From assembly GCF_007483685.1 (NCBI RefSeq), contig NZ_VMKN01000002.1, positions 81,852-145,851 on the forward strand: DNA of 64,000 bases. The letters run 5' to 3'. Below are positions 35,337 through 46,053 of this stretch, piece after piece (the first letter of the stretch is position 1; every line of letters begins with the position of its first letter). Source of the stretch: Litoribacter populi (GTDB taxonomy: Bacteria; Bacteroidota; Bacteroidia; Cytophagales; Cyclobacteriaceae). The notes below the pieces were generated by a model, which worked only from the letters and a program-made list of their open reading frames with translations, was not told the DNA's origin and made no database searches. The position numbers were made by a program, and so were the translations under genes.

Positions 35337-36888
35337 CTTTAATGTCGTTTTTATGGTTGTCGGGTCCCAACTGTTCTATTATGTTCAGCATCTTTTCGGT
35401 TGCTTTCATAGCAGCCACGGTTTGGTCACCGTCCAGTCCTTTTGTTTTAAATATTTTATGCGTCTGCCAAGTGATGACAGTTTCCACCAAGGCATCAGTT
35501 TTCCCCCCTGGAGGGATGGTAACATGAAAATCGGTCAGTCTTGGCAGTTCCTTGCCCAGAGTTTTATATATTTTCTTAAGAGCCTTCATAAAGGAATCAT
35601 ATTGACCTATTCCGGAAGCATAGCTTTCATAAGACTTTCCGTAAATGTTCAATTTAAGTTGTACAGTCGGTTTCAGATCCTTTGAATGCGTCATATGATA
35701 GCCCTCAATCTTGATATCATGCCGAATCGATTCCTGCTGCAACACATCCGAAATAATATAGGGCAGATCCTCTTGGGTAACTTTTTCCTTCTGATCACCA
35801 AGCTCTATCACCTTTTGAGTAACTTTCTTCAGCTCTACAGCATTTAACGAAATTCCAAGCTCGCTGATGTTTTTTAGGATATTGGCCTTTCCAGACGTCT
35901 TTCCAAGTGCATACTTTCTGGTTCGCCCAAACCTTTCCGGCATCAGATCACTGAAATATAAATTCTTCTTTTGATCCCCATCAGCATGAATTCCGGCCGT
36001 TTGGGTAAACACATTTTCTCCTACCACAGGTTTATTTACCGAAATGCGTAAGCCTGCAAACTGTTCTACTAGTTTACTGACCCTGAAAATCTTCTTTTCA
36101 TCAATAGAAAGAGGCTGCTTGCAGAAATCATTTAATGCTGCTACGATGCTCTCCAATGGTACATTCCCGGCCCTTTCCCCCAATCCGTTGACAGTAGTAT
36201 GAATACCTCTAGCACCAAATTTTACTGCATCCAAGGTATTGGCTACAGCCAAATCATAATCATTATGGGCATGAAAGTCGAAATGCACCTCAGGATATTT
36301 CCGAGTCAAATGACCCATAAAAGTTCTTACCTCCTTCGGCTCCAACAAACCAAGTGTATCAGGAAGCATGATGCGCTTAACAGGAAGTTTATGAAGAAAA
36401 TCAATCAACCCCAGAGTATAACTCTTAGAATTTCTCATCCCATTACTCCAGTCTTCCAGGTAAACATTCACTTCCAGCCCATGCTGGGTGGCATAGTCGA
36501 CAGCTTGTCTAATTTCTTCAAAATGCACAGTTGGAGATTTTTTCAACTGAAATTGTAAGTGGTTTAAAGAACCTTTTGTTAGCAGATTAATCACCTTCCC
36601 TCCAGCCGCCATAATCCAGTCGACTGACACAGGAGTATCCACAAAACCCAGCACCTCCACTTTTCCCAAGCAACCTTTATCTGCTGCCCAGGAGGTGATT
36701 TTTTTCACCCCTTCCAGTTCCCCATCAGAAACACGAGCAGAAGCGACTTCTATCCTATCCACGTGCAATTCTTCCAGCAGCAGCTTAGCTATCTGAAGCT
36801 TTTCAGCCGGAAGAAAGGACACCCCCGAGGTCTGCTCTCCATCCCTCAGTGTCGTATCCATGATCTCTATTTTCTTATTCACTTTCAT
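35305..36888 (-). CDS. Second LeuA-like acyltransferase (isopropylmalate/citramalate synthase type)
   Basis: I place the start at the ATG at 36888 (527 residues); the frame runs 26 codons further upstream without family-like sequence. The HMGL-like TIM barrel has [15 protein letters not shown] at the start, the metal motif HFDFHAHNDYDLAVAN and NGLGERAGNVPLE. A C-terminal LeuA regulatory domain is present (about 390-510). It differs clearly from the leuA in the same operon and has the (T/S)-GVS-F variant seen in citramalate synthase-like proteins. It could supply 2-ketobutyrate for isoleucine from pyruvate, or be another acyl-CoA condensing enzyme. It overlaps leuB by 32 bases. Confidence 0.8.
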   Translation of the reverse strand: MKVNKKIEIMDTTLRDGEQTSGVSFLPAEKLQIAKLLLEELHVDRIEVASARVSDGELEGVKKITSWAADKGCLGKVEVLGFVDTPVSVDWIMAAGGKVINLLTKGSLNHLQFQLKKSPTVHFEEIRQAVDYATQHGLEVNVYLEDWSNGMRNSKSYTLGLIDFLHKLPVKRIMLPDTLGLLEPKEVRTFMGHLTRKYPEVHFDFHAHNDYDLAVANTLDAVKFGARGIHTTVNGLGERAGNVPLESIVAALNDFCKQPLSIDEKKIFRVSKLVEQFAGLRISVNKPVVGENVFTQTAGIHADGDQKKNLYFSDLMPERFGRTRKYALGKTSGKANILKNISELGISLNAVELKKVTQKVIELGDQKEKVTQEDLPYIISDVLQQESIRHDIKIEGYHMTHSKDLKPTVQLKLNIYGKSYESYASGIGQYDSFMKALKKIYKTLGKELPRLTDFHVTIPPGGKTDALVETVITWQTHKIFKTKGLDGDQTVAAMKATEKMLNIIEQLGPDNHKNDIKDGIENSLIAR

Positions 36889-37014
36889 AGTTGAATAACT
36901 GCAGAACTTGTCTCGAAGAGCGAAGCAAATCGGAAGCCCCAGAGAGCGAAGAGCAAATTCCATCATCCTGATAAACTAAAACTCTGTGCCCTTTGCATTT
37001 CTGTGGTCATCTTT

Positions 37015-37605
37015 TTACCTACTTTTTTCAAACTTCACTATCTTTTCCTTCAAGTGGAGTAGGTAATCAATATCATCAAAGCCGTTCTGCATATTATCTT
37101 TCTTATAGGGATTGATATCAAATGATTCACTTCTTTCGGTTTCCTGAAGGGTAATAGTCTGCATTTCAAGATCTACTTTAAGGGTAGTTGCTGGGTCTTT
37201 TTCGACTGATTCGAAGATTTCTTCCAAAAACTCCGGGGTTACCGTGACCGGCAAAATGCCCACATTTAGTGCATTGTTTTTAAATATGTCGGCAAAGAAA
37301 CTAGAAACCACACACCTGAATCCATAATCGTAAATCGCCCAGGCAGCATGTTCTCTACTAGAACCGGATCCGAAATTTTTTCCAGCTACCAAAATCCTGC
37401 CCTCATAAGTGGGGTCATTTAATATAAAATCCTTTTTGGGTTGTCCCTGTGAGTCATACCTCCAATCTCGAAAAAGATTGTCGCCAAAGCCCTCCCTTTC
37501 GGTCGCTTTTAGAAATCGCGCAGGAATAATCTGGTCAGTATCCACATTTTCTGCAGGCAGGGGGACTACCCTGCTAGTAAGCACATTAAATTTATCGTAA
37601 GCCAT
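37015..37605 (-). CDS. leuD: 3-isopropylmalate dehydratase small subunit
   Basis: The protein has 196 residues. It shows [21 protein letters not shown], the conserved [17 protein letters not shown] and [17 protein letters not shown]. It pairs with LeuC to isomerise 2- to 3-isopropylmalate. It follows leuC by 29 bases in the operon. Confidence 0.96.
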   Translation of the reverse strand: MAYDKFNVLTSRVVPLPAENVDTDQIIPARFLKATEREGFGDNLFRDWRYDSQGQPKKDFILNDPTYEGRILVAGKNFGSGSSREHAAWAIYDYGFRCVVSSFFADIFKNNALNVGILPVTVTPEFLEEIFESVEKDPATTLKVDLEMQTITLQETERSESFDINPYKKDNMQNGFDDIDYLLHLKEKIVKFEKSR

Positions 37606-37634
37606 TATTTCTGTTTTTCAAAAATCCTCAAACA

Positions 37635-39056
37635 TCAAACTCCTGCATAATCTACCACCGGCAACTCTCTAGGGTCGGTAATCACTCCGGTGATAGCAAC
37701 TGCCGCCACAGTCAAGGGGCTCGCCAAAAGTGTCCTGGCCCCCGGTCCTTGTCTACCTTCAAAATTGCGGTTTGAAGTGGAAACCGCATATTTTCCTGCG
37801 GGAATCTTATCATCATTCATAGCCAGACAAGCTGAACAGCCAGGTTGGCGAAGCTCAAAACCGGCAGCTTCGAGAATATCGACCAAACCTTCCTCATGAG
37901 CGAGTTTTTCAACTTCTTTTGAACCCGGTACGATCCAGGCGGTAATGTTTTCTGCTTTTTGCTTACCCTTGACGTATTGAGCTACCGCCCTGATGTCCTC
38001 AATCCGGCCATTGGTACAGCTACCTACAAAGACATAATCCACTTTCTTACCTTTGATAGGTTCTCCTGCTTGAAAACCCATGTAGTCTAAGGCTTGTTGA
38101 TAAGATTTTTTATTGCTTCCCAATAAGTCAGCTCCTGCCGGAATGTTGTCTTTTATCTTGATACCCATTCCAGGGTTGGTACCGTAGGTTATCATTGGCT
38201 CTATGTCCCCGGCATCAAAATGGTGTTCTACATCAAAACCAGCGCCCTCATCTGTTTTCAGGGTCTGCCAGTACGCTACCGCATCATTCCATTCTTTTCC
38301 CGCAGGTGAATACTTCTTCCCTTTCAGGTATTTATATGTAGTTTCATCCGGAGCAATTAATCCTCCTCTAGCCCCCATTTCAATACTCATGTTACAGATG
38401 GTCATCCGCGCTTCCATGCTCAGGGAAGTAATGGCCGAACCCGCGTATTCAAGAAAATACCCTGTACCGCCACTGGCTGAGATTTTTGAAATCACGTATA
38501 AAATGATGTCTTTGGACGTCACCCCCTCGCCAAGTTCCCCATCAATGGTTATTCTCATTTTCTTAGGTTTAGACTGCATGATGCATTGGCTGGCAAAAAC
38601 CATCTCCACTTCACTGGTACCAATCCCAAAAGCAATGGCCCCGAAAGCACCATGAGTTGAGGTATGGCTATCCCCACACACAATGGTCATCCCAGGTTGG
38701 GTCACTCCTAATTCTGGACCTATGACATGTACAATCCCATGATGCTCTGTCCCTAAATCGTGGAGTTCAATGTCGTATTTCTTACAGTTTTCACGGAGCC
38801 TTTCAACCTGCATTCTTGAAAGCTTGTCCTTAATGGTTTTATCTTGCCCTTCGGTGGGCACATTATGATCAGGTGTGGCAATAGTCCTATTGGGAAAAAG
38901 TACCGTATTACCCCTTTTTTCCAAATTTAGGAAGGCCACCGGACTGGTAACTTCGTGTATAAAGTGCTTGTCGATAAAAAGGACGTCTGGACCTTTCTCA
39001 ACAGACTTAACCACATGGGCTTCCCATATTTTATCGAACAATGTTTTCTTTTCCAT
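37635..39056 (-). CDS. leuC: 3-isopropylmalate dehydratase large subunit
   Basis: This 473-residue aconitase-type protein has the iron-sulfur cysteines in VGSCTNGR and [37 protein letters not shown] near the start and [22 protein letters not shown] near the end also fit. With LeuD it forms isopropylmalate isomerase. It begins 3 bases after the leuA stop. Confidence 0.97.
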   Translation of the reverse strand: MEKKTLFDKIWEAHVVKSVEKGPDVLFIDKHFIHEVTSPVAFLNLEKRGNTVLFPNRTIATPDHNVPTEGQDKTIKDKLSRMQVERLRENCKKYDIELHDLGTEHHGIVHVIGPELGVTQPGMTIVCGDSHTSTHGAFGAIAFGIGTSEVEMVFASQCIMQSKPKKMRITIDGELGEGVTSKDIILYVISKISASGGTGYFLEYAGSAITSLSMEARMTICNMSIEMGARGGLIAPDETTYKYLKGKKYSPAGKEWNDAVAYWQTLKTDEGAGFDVEHHFDAGDIEPMITYGTNPGMGIKIKDNIPAGADLLGSNKKSYQQALDYMGFQAGEPIKGKKVDYVFVGSCTNGRIEDIRAVAQYVKGKQKAENITAWIVPGSKEVEKLAHEEGLVDILEAAGFELRQPGCSACLAMNDDKIPAGKYAVSTSNRNFEGRQGPGARTLLASPLTVAAVAITGVITDPRELPVVDYAGV

Positions 39057-39059
39057 AAT

Positions 39060-40565
39060 TTAAAGGGTCACTTGTTGTTTGATGGGTAATTTATTTAAGG
39101 CATCCACAAAGGCTTGGGCGGAAGCTACAACTATATCGGTATGGCAAGCGAATCCATGATAGGGTTTCTTGTCGCACATCAGGCGCATGTGCACCTTGCA
39201 CACATCATCACTTCCTTTGGCCATAGACTGTATTAGAAATTCATCAAGTTCTATTTCTTGATCCACATGCTTTTGAATAGCCTTTAGCACTGCATCTACT
39301 GGACCGTTGCCTTCAGCTGTTGCCACATTGGTTTTTTCTCCAACTTTCAATTCCACTTCAGACCGAACAGTGTCGCCATATTCATATCGAACTTTTCCAA
39401 GTTCGACAAAACCGCTTTCATCCACATACTCACCCAAAAGCTGAAAAAGATCTTTTCTTCCAATATCCCTTTTGACATCGGCCAACTGAAGGAAATCCTT
39501 ATAGATTTTTTCCAGCTTTTTTCCTTCACAGGTAAAACCCAACAGCTCAAGATGATGTTTCAAGGCAGCCCTTCCACTTCTTGCTGTCAGCACAATAGAG
39601 GATTCCTCTACACCCACTTCCTGGGGGTCCATGATTTCATAGTTTTCTCTATGTTTCAAAACTCCATCCTGATGAATCCCAGAAGAATGGGCAAAAGCAT
39701 TCCTCCCTACAATGGCCTTGTTTGGTTGCACGGGCATGTTCATGAGTTTGGAAACCAAACGACTCGTTTCATAGATTTTGGTAGTTTGGATACTGGTCTG
39801 CACCGGAATATCCTTGTGACACTTGATAGCCATCACCACTTCCTCCAAACTGGTATTTCCAGCACGCTCCCCAATACCGTTCATGGTAACTTCGACCTGC
39901 CGGGCACCATGTTGCACACCGGCTATGGTATTGGCAGTGGCCATTCCCAGATCGTTGTGGCAATGGGTGGCAATGATGGCTTGATCAATATTTCGTACAT
40001 TTTCCTTCAAAAACCTAATCTTGTCCGCATACTGTTCGGGCAAACAATAACCAGTCGTATCGGGGATGTTGATCACGGTGGCGCCGGCCTTAATGGCTGC
40101 TTCCACGATACGGGCCAGGTATTCATTTTCTGACCTTCCGGCATCTTCGGCATAAAACTCTACATCCTCCACATACCGCTTAGCAAGCTTCACGGCCTGC
40201 ACAGCCCTTTCAATTACAGCCTCCGGAGTAGAGCGCAACTTATGATGGATATGGTAAGTCGAGACTCCAATTCCAGTATGAATTCTTCCCTTTTTGGCAT
40301 ATTTCAAGGCATCTGCGGCCACTTCAATATCCTTTTCCACTGCCCTAGAAAGGGCACAAATCACAGGATTACTTACTGCTTTGGAAATCTCCACAACAGA
40401 ATTGAAATCCCCAGGGCTAGAAATGGGAAAACCAGCTTCAATTACATCCACCCCCAATGATTCCAGTGCCTGTGCCACCAAGATTTTCTCTCGGGTATTT
40501 AACTGGCATCCGGGAACCTGCTCCCCGTCTCTTAAGGTGGTGTCAAAAATCCATAATTTCTCCAT
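39060..40565 (-). CDS. leuA: 2-isopropylmalate synthase
   Basis: The protein has 501 residues. The catalytic barrel has [29 protein letters not shown] and [17 protein letters not shown], and [14 protein letters not shown] in the linker. The C-terminal regulatory domain (about 385-500) is the site of leucine feedback in characterised enzymes. It commits 2-ketoisovalerate to leucine. It lies 4 bases after ilvC. Confidence 0.95.
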   Translation of the reverse strand: MEKLWIFDTTLRDGEQVPGCQLNTREKILVAQALESLGVDVIEAGFPISSPGDFNSVVEISKAVSNPVICALSRAVEKDIEVAADALKYAKKGRIHTGIGVSTYHIHHKLRSTPEAVIERAVQAVKLAKRYVEDVEFYAEDAGRSENEYLARIVEAAIKAGATVINIPDTTGYCLPEQYADKIRFLKENVRNIDQAIIATHCHNDLGMATANTIAGVQHGARQVEVTMNGIGERAGNTSLEEVVMAIKCHKDIPVQTSIQTTKIYETSRLVSKLMNMPVQPNKAIVGRNAFAHSSGIHQDGVLKHRENYEIMDPQEVGVEESSIVLTARSGRAALKHHLELLGFTCEGKKLEKIYKDFLQLADVKRDIGRKDLFQLLGEYVDESGFVELGKVRYEYGDTVRSEVELKVGEKTNVATAEGNGPVDAVLKAIQKHVDQEIELDEFLIQSMAKGSDDVCKVHMRLMCDKKPYHGFACHTDIVVASAQAFVDALNKLPIKQQVTL

Positions 40566-40569
40566 GGTC

Positions 40570-41613
40570 TTAGTTGTTTTCAGGTCTTAACTTACGGACG
40601 ACAGCTCCAGCTTGCCACATCTCCGACTCCCTCAATTCTTGAAGCTCTCCTTCCAATTTACTTCTATAATCGTCTTTACTGTTTGAGTCAATCGACTTCA
40701 CAGCCTCTTTTCCTTCCTTTACACTACTATATAATTCTTCAAAAACAGGTTTTGTGGCATCTCTGAACGGCTTCCACCAATCCAAAGCACCCCTTTGCGC
40801 CGTAGTGGAACAGTTAGCGTACATCCAGTCCATCCCATTTTCGGCCACCAGCGGCATCAAACTCTGGGTCAGCTCCTCCACAGTTTCATTAAAGGCTTCA
40901 GATGGGGTATGGCCGTTGGCTCGCAGTACCTCATACTGGGCGGCAAATATGCCTTGGATAGCTCCCATCAAGGTTCCTCTTTCACCAGTTAAGTCAGAAG
41001 TTACTTCCTTGTAAAAGTCCGTTTCAAACAGGTAACCTGAACCTACACCTATTCCCAAGGCAGTAACTCTTTCCTTGGCTTTTCCTGTAGCATCCTGATA
41101 GATGGCATAAGAGGAATTTAAGCCCCTTCCCTCTACAAACATTCTTCTGAGGGAAGTCCCCGACCCTTTTGGTGCCACCAGGATCACATCTACATCTTTG
41201 GGCGGTACTATGCCGGTTTTATCTTTGTAGGTCACACCAAATCCATGGGAAAAATATAAAGCTTTACCAGGTGTCAAATGTTTCTTCACGGTAGGCCACA
41301 AAGCAATCTGCCCAGCGTCTGATAGTAAATATTGCAGGATTGTGCCTTTTTGGGCTGCTTCCTCCAGTTCAAAAAGTGTCACTCCGGGCACCCAGCCGTC
41401 ATCTACTGCCTTGTCCCAGGTTTTGGAATTCTTCCTTTGACCAACAATTACATTAAAACCATTATCCTTTAGATTCAATGCCTGTCCAGGCCCTTGCACT
41501 CCGTAGCCCAATACGGCGATTACTTCATCTTTGAGCACCTCTTTCGCTTTCTCCAGAGAAAATTCCTCTCTGGTTACTACATTTTCTTCGACTGTTCCGA
41601 ATTTAAGCTTCAT
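40570..41613 (-). CDS. ilvC: Ketol-acid reductoisomerase
   Basis: The protein has 347 residues (class I length). The cofactor site is [21 protein letters not shown] with downstream [10 protein letters not shown], which suggests NADPH use. [37 protein letters not shown] and the metal-binding acidic residues in [12 protein letters not shown] are present. It acts in both valine/leucine and isoleucine synthesis. The fold and operon position leave no doubt. Confidence 0.96.
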   Translation of the reverse strand: MKLKFGTVEENVVTREEFSLEKAKEVLKDEVIAVLGYGVQGPGQALNLKDNGFNVIVGQRKNSKTWDKAVDDGWVPGVTLFELEEAAQKGTILQYLLSDAGQIALWPTVKKHLTPGKALYFSHGFGVTYKDKTGIVPPKDVDVILVAPKGSGTSLRRMFVEGRGLNSSYAIYQDATGKAKERVTALGIGVGSGYLFETDFYKEVTSDLTGERGTLMGAIQGIFAAQYEVLRANGHTPSEAFNETVEELTQSLMPLVAENGMDWMYANCSTTAQRGALDWWKPFRDATKPVFEELYSSVKEGKEAVKSIDSNSKDDYRSKLEGELQELRESEMWQAGAVVRKLRPENN

Positions 41614-41629
41614 AGTTTTGATGGTTTGA

Positions 41630-42130
41630 TTATTGTAAATATTGATCTAAAGTTTGCATGGGTTTGGACACCGCCACCCTTCCGGAGCGGGCAAATTCCA
41701 TGATGTTGAATTTCTTTAATATGCTCAGCAACTCCTGGGTATCTTCTTTGTGGCCGGTCATTTCGATAACTACAAAGTCTTTTTCGGCCGAAATGATCCG
41801 AGCACTGTATTGGCGGATCACTTTCTCCAAACCCGGATCTAAACTGCTTACGGGCAATTTGTATAGGGCTATTTCCTGAAACACCACCTGATCATCCTCA
41901 TAATAGAAGGCCTTGATCACATCAATGATCCTCTCCAGCTGATTGACTAACTGCACGATCTGTTCATCAGTCGTGGTCACCTCAATGGTAAGCCTGTAGA
42001 TACCATCCTCCCTACTTTCCGAAGCCGTGATCCCACTTATATTGATTCCCCTTCGGGTAAAGATGATCGTGATCCGATTAAGTATCCCGATGAAATTTTC
42101 CGTGAATACTGATATAGTGAATTTTTTCAT
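41630..42130 (-). CDS. ilvN: Acetolactate synthase small (regulatory) subunit
   Basis: The protein has 166 residues. The N-terminal ACT domain reads ISVFTENFIGILNRITIIFTRRGINISGI. The C-terminal half resembles the ALS_ss_C domain. It regulates IlvB and confers feedback inhibition by valine in characterised systems. It lies 4 bases after ilvB. Confidence 0.94.
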   Translation of the reverse strand: MKKFTISVFTENFIGILNRITIIFTRRGINISGITASESREDGIYRLTIEVTTTDEQIVQLVNQLERIIDVIKAFYYEDDQVVFQEIALYKLPVSSLDPGLEKVIRQYSARIISAEKDFVVIEMTGHKEDTQELLSILKKFNIMEFARSGRVAVSKPMQTLDQYLQ

Positions 42131-42134
42131 ATGC

Positions 42135-43829
42135 TTAGCTTAACCTGATTTCATCCACCGAACAGCCCGTGGTGATCATTGGGAATACATTATCTTCCTT
42201 TGCCACAACCACTTCGAGAAAATAGGGTCCATCATGCAAGAGCATATCGGCAACAGCCTCACTCAAATCCTCTCTTTGCTCTACTTTGCTGCTTTTTATT
42301 TTATAGGCCTCTGCAATTTTGATGAAATCGGGATTTTCGAGTTCTGTAAAACTGTATCTTTTGTCAAAAAACATCTGCTGCCACTGCCGGACCATGCCTA
42401 GAAAATTATTGTTAAGAAGTATGATTTTTACAGGCGCTTTGGTTTGCATGATAGTCCCTAATTCCTGCACGGTCATCTGAATCCCACCATCACCCACCAC
42501 ACAAATCACCTGACGAGAAAGGTCGTGCAACTGTGCCCCGAGAGCTGCTGGAAGACCAAAACCCATTGTACCAAGCCCTCCAGAGGTGACTTGGGTTCGA
42601 CTGCTTTTAAAGGCAAAATACCGCCAGGCAATCATCTGGTGTTGCCCTACATCTGTCACCAAAACAGCATCATCATCCTTGAATTCATTCACGTAGCGGA
42701 CCACCTCGCCCATGGTCAAGCCTGTCTTAGTCGGAGTAAGGTCTCGCGAAACTACAGCCGCTTTCTCTTCATTTTCAAGTTGGAGAAACTCATCAAGCCA
42801 TTCCTGATGGGAATTAGGTTGGACCTTTTCTATCAAAAGAGAGAGACTTTCCTTGCAATCACCCAGTACAGGCACATCTGCTTTTACATTTTTGTTAATT
42901 TCAACTGGGTCAAGTTCAAGGTGGATAACTTTGGCTTGCCGGGCGTACCTAGATAAATCGCCCGTCACCCTGTCATCGAAACGCATCCCCACTGCTATGA
43001 GCACATCACATTGATTAGTCAGTATATTGGGAGCAAAATTGCCGTGCATCCCTAATTTACCCACATACAAAGAGTGGTCTTCGGAAAGTGAGCCGGAACC
43101 TAGCAAGGTGCAAGCTGCCGGAGTACCTGTCTTCTCCAAAAATGCTTTCAGCTCTTCCTCTGCCTGGGCCATCAACACCCCTTGACCGTAAAGGACAAAT
43201 GGTTTTTTAGCTGAGTTTATCAGCTCAGCTGCCTTGGCTACCATACTATGGCTAACTTGCGGAAATGGTTTATAAGACCGGACTTTGAATGTGGGGGTAT
43301 AGTTAAATTCACCTAAAGCAAATTGCGCATCCTTGGTGATGTCTATCAAAACAGGGCCCGGCCTACCTGACCTGGCTATATAAAAACCTTTACTGATGGC
43401 CGGAGCGATATCCTCCACCCGCCTGACCTGTATGTTCCATTTTGTGCCTGGCATAGAAAACCCCACCACATCAGTTTCCTGAAAGGCATCTGTGCCCAGC
43501 AAGTGAGAAGCTACCTGGCCAGTGATGCAAACTAGCGGTGTGCTGTCGATCAGGGCATCGGCTAAGCCAGTAATCAAATTAGTGGCACCTGGCCCCGAAG
43601 TCACCATGCACACCCCAACCTTACCGGAAACTCTAGCAAACCCTTGGGCGGCATGGATTGCCCCTTGTTCATGTCGGGTAAGCACATGATTCACCTGATC
43701 AATATAGTCGTAAAGGGCATCATAAACCGGCATGATTGCCCCGCCTGGGTAGCCAAACAAGGTTGTCACTTTTTCTGCCACCAAGGATTTGATTACAATT
43801 TCCGCTCCTCTGATTTTAGTATCGTTCAT
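42135..43829 (-). CDS. ilvB: Acetolactate synthase large subunit
   Basis: This 564-residue TPP enzyme has the conserved FGYPGGAIMPVYDAL, the catalytic Glu in LTRHEQGAIHAAQGFAR, SGPGATNLITGLADA, and the TPP-binding GDGGIQMTVQELGT...NNNFLGMVRQW. It condenses pyruvate with pyruvate or 2-ketobutyrate. It is the second gene of the operon, 25 bases after ilvD. Confidence 0.96.
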   Translation of the reverse strand: MNDTKIRGAEIVIKSLVAEKVTTLFGYPGGAIMPVYDALYDYIDQVNHVLTRHEQGAIHAAQGFARVSGKVGVCMVTSGPGATNLITGLADALIDSTPLVCITGQVASHLLGTDAFQETDVVGFSMPGTKWNIQVRRVEDIAPAISKGFYIARSGRPGPVLIDITKDAQFALGEFNYTPTFKVRSYKPFPQVSHSMVAKAAELINSAKKPFVLYGQGVLMAQAEEELKAFLEKTGTPAACTLLGSGSLSEDHSLYVGKLGMHGNFAPNILTNQCDVLIAVGMRFDDRVTGDLSRYARQAKVIHLELDPVEINKNVKADVPVLGDCKESLSLLIEKVQPNSHQEWLDEFLQLENEEKAAVVSRDLTPTKTGLTMGEVVRYVNEFKDDDAVLVTDVGQHQMIAWRYFAFKSSRTQVTSGGLGTMGFGLPAALGAQLHDLSRQVICVVGDGGIQMTVQELGTIMQTKAPVKIILLNNNFLGMVRQWQQMFFDKRYSFTELENPDFIKIAEAYKIKSSKVEQREDLSEAVADMLLHDGPYFLEVVVAKEDNVFPMITTGCSVDEIRLS

Positions 43830-43854
43830 AGCTTATGGATGTGGGTGAGTTAGT

Positions 43855-45534
43855 TTATCGGTCTGTCACACAACCTTCGGAGGCTGAGGACACTAAGGAT
43901 TGATATTTTTTCAAGGTGCCCTGCAACTGCTTTTTGCTTGGGGCAACCCAAGCTTTTTTTCGTCTTTCAAGCTCTCCGGAGGAAAGCTCGACTTCTATCG
44001 AATGGGTCGCTGCATCAATGGTGATTTTGTCCCCATCTTTCAAAAGCCCAATCGGACCACCTTCATAAGCTTCCGGAGTAACATGGCCTACTACGAAGCC
44101 ATGTGTACCACCTGAGAATCTTCCATCTGTAATTAGTGCCACCTCAGCACCTAAACCGGCTCCGATAATCATGGAAGTAGGTTTGAGCATTTCCGGCATA
44201 CCTGGCCCACCTTTTGGCCCTACATAGCGAATGACGACGACATTACCTTTTACAACATTTCCATTCTTTATGGCATGATTAGCCTCTGTTTCACTATTAA
44301 AAACTTTTGCAGTGCCGGAAAATGAACTGCCCTCTTTGCCCGAAATTTTGGCCACTGAGCCCTCTGGTGCAAGATTACCTTTGAGGATGCAAAGATGTCC
44401 GTTGGGTTGCAGGGGTTGGCTTAATGGATGAATGACATTTATCTTTGAGGCCACGATCGGGGCTACATTCGCAAGGTTTTCTTCCAGCGTTTTTCCCGTC
44501 ACGGTAAGACAGCCTCCATGGAGTAAACCTTCATTAAGCAAGTACTTCATGAATGCCGGTAAACCGCCTTGCTCGTGCAGATCTTCCATTAAGAAATTTC
44601 CGCTTGGTTTGAAGTCCCCCACCACTGGCGTGGCATCATTAATCCGCTTGAAATCCTCTAGCCCGAACTCTACGCCTGCTGTTTTGGCAATAGCCAAAAG
44701 GTGAAGCACCGCATTGGTACTCCCACCCAAGGCCACCACAACTCGTACTGCATTATCAAGGCTTTTTCTAGTGATGATTTTCTTTGGTGTGAGATCTTTC
44801 TCTAGGAGAGTGGCAATGTATTCGGCTGCCTGTTGGCATTCAATGGCCTTTTCGGGGGATTTGGCAGGATTGCTGGCACTGTATGGAAGCGACATCCCCA
44901 TAGCCTCTATGGCAGATGACATGGTATTGGCCGTATACATTCCTCCGCAAGCCCCGGCTCCTGGACATGAACTCTTGATAACCCCCATGTAATCCTCATC
45001 AGTCAAAAGACCTTTAACCCTTTTCCCGTAGGCTTCAAAAGCACTGACCACATTTAGCTTTTCCCCCAAATAATTTCCGGAACTGATGGTACCCCCATAA
45101 ACTAGAATGGCCGGCCGGTCAACTCTCAACATTCCCATGATGGCACCTGGCATGTTTTTATCGCAACCGGCAACAGCGACCAACGCGTCAAAGGAGTGAC
45201 CCAATATAAAAGACTCTATGGAATCTGCGATGATCTCGCGGGAAGGCAGGCTGTAATGCATCCCTGAAGTACCCATGGAAATACCGTCACTAATCCCGAT
45301 AGTATTGAACTTCAATCCGGTGAGTTTCTGCTTATTCATTCCGGCCTTGATTTGTTCTGCAAAACCATCTAAATGCATGTTGCAGGGGTTGCTTTCATAG
45401 CCGCAACTAGCCACGCCCACAAAGGGTTGCTTCATTTTCTCAGCCGAAAGACCTGTTGCATAAAGCATCGCCATTCCTGCCGGATGCTCCATATTATCAC
45501 TTACTTCCCAACTGTGTTTTTTAAGCTTATTCAT
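43855..45534 (-). CDS. ilvD: Dihydroxy-acid dehydratase
   Basis: The protein has 559 residues. The iron-sulfur ligands are in [29 protein letters not shown] and the early CNMH region. [19 protein letters not shown] near the C-terminus carries the family signature. It dehydrates the dihydroxy acids to the keto acids of valine and isoleucine. It is the first structural gene of the operon; transcription must pass the attenuator at 45558-45587 to reach it. Confidence 0.97.
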   Translation of the reverse strand: MNKLKKHSWEVSDNMEHPAGMAMLYATGLSAEKMKQPFVGVASCGYESNPCNMHLDGFAEQIKAGMNKQKLTGLKFNTIGISDGISMGTSGMHYSLPSREIIADSIESFILGHSFDALVAVAGCDKNMPGAIMGMLRVDRPAILVYGGTISSGNYLGEKLNVVSAFEAYGKRVKGLLTDEDYMGVIKSSCPGAGACGGMYTANTMSSAIEAMGMSLPYSASNPAKSPEKAIECQQAAEYIATLLEKDLTPKKIITRKSLDNAVRVVVALGGSTNAVLHLLAIAKTAGVEFGLEDFKRINDATPVVGDFKPSGNFLMEDLHEQGGLPAFMKYLLNEGLLHGGCLTVTGKTLEENLANVAPIVASKINVIHPLSQPLQPNGHLCILKGNLAPEGSVAKISGKEGSSFSGTAKVFNSETEANHAIKNGNVVKGNVVVIRYVGPKGGPGMPEMLKPTSMIIGAGLGAEVALITDGRFSGGTHGFVVGHVTPEAYEGGPIGLLKDGDKITIDAATHSIEVELSSGELERRKKAWVAPSKKQLQGTLKKYQSLVSSASEGCVTDR

Positions 45535-45557
45535 AGGTTTGGTTGATAGAAGGGTAT

Positions 45558-45587
45558 AAAAAAAAGTGCCTTATGGATGAGGCACTT
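45558..45587 (-). terminator. Attenuator terminator in the ilv leader
   Basis: A perfect 8-bp stem (AAGTGCCT 45587-45580 with AGGCACTT 45571-45564, loop of 8) is followed on the minus strand by a run of six or more T. It ends 23 bases before the ilvD start and lies downstream of a short reading frame. With no gene between the frame and ilvD, its role must be conditional termination in the operon leader. Confidence 0.85.
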
Positions 45588-45619
45588 CATTTAACATTCA
45601 GGAATGGGGTGGCCTCATC
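45576..45619 (-). promoter_or_regulatory. Antiterminator pairing of the ilv attenuator
   Basis: On the minus-strand RNA, GATGAGGC (45619-45612) is the exact complement of GCCTCATC (45583-45576). The second segment includes the last four bases of the terminator's 5' arm and half of its loop, so the two hairpins exclude each other. The first segment covers the stop codon of the leader frame (45617-45615). A ribosome at the stop would hide it, and one stalled on Ile/Leu codons upstream would leave it free. Confidence 0.75.
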
Positions 45620-45722
45620 TGCTATTGAAATAGAGAATAATAAAAATAAAGAGACCGAAAAGAGATTTCACTAGAGACATCATCTGTGTTTTTACGTTTG
45701 ACATTACAATCTTAAACATCAT
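45615..45722 (-). CDS. Putative ilv leader peptide
   Basis: A 35-codon frame begins at tandem ATGs (45722 or 45719) and ends in TGA at 45617-45615. The C-terminal part is FGLFIFIILYFNSR, with Leu, Ile, Phe, Ile, Ile and Leu grouped 6-13 codons before the stop. Further Val, Ile and Leu codons occur earlier, and internal Met codons could give shorter forms. Its interest is its position just ahead of an antiterminator and terminator in front of ilvD. A small membrane peptide is the alternative, but it would not explain the RNA pairing. Translation is not proven. Confidence 0.7.
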   Translation of the reverse strand: MMFKIVMSNVKTQMMSLVKSLFGLFIFIILYFNSR

Positions 45723-46053
45723 TTCGGAAACAACCAATATTAAATTCTTAATTAATCCAATTTATCAAAATATATTATTTTAAGGATTTTTAATTTACCT
45801 AAAATATTTTAGCAATGATCAATTTTAGCAAAACTTCTCTCAGAGAAACTTTAAAAAATGAATAGTCTTCCAAAATTTTCTTCTTATTTAAGTATTTGTA
45901 AAAAAATAATTTTATTCAATGAATTGTTCTAATAAGAGAGGTCTTTATTTGCCTAAAAAGTAATTTTGATAGCCGATTTATAAATTCTCTCACAAGACCT
46001 ATTCTCCGATAATTGTCTTAATTTTAACATTTCAGGATAAAATCAACAGAAGA
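45723..46053. other. A/T-rich divergent intergenic region (ilv leader / ispE)
   Basis: These 331 bases are strongly A/T-rich and contain no open frame of note. They must hold the promoters of the ilv-leu operon (minus) and ispE (plus). Candidates such as TATATTTT and TAATATTG occur on the minus strand, but none has both promoter elements at good spacing, so I do not mark one. Confidence 0.4.

Noticed and set aside
36889..36966. N-terminal 26-codon extension of the second LeuA-like gene
   Set aside because: The family start DTTLRDGEQ lies shortly after the ATG at 36888, and the upstream codons show no conserved sequence.
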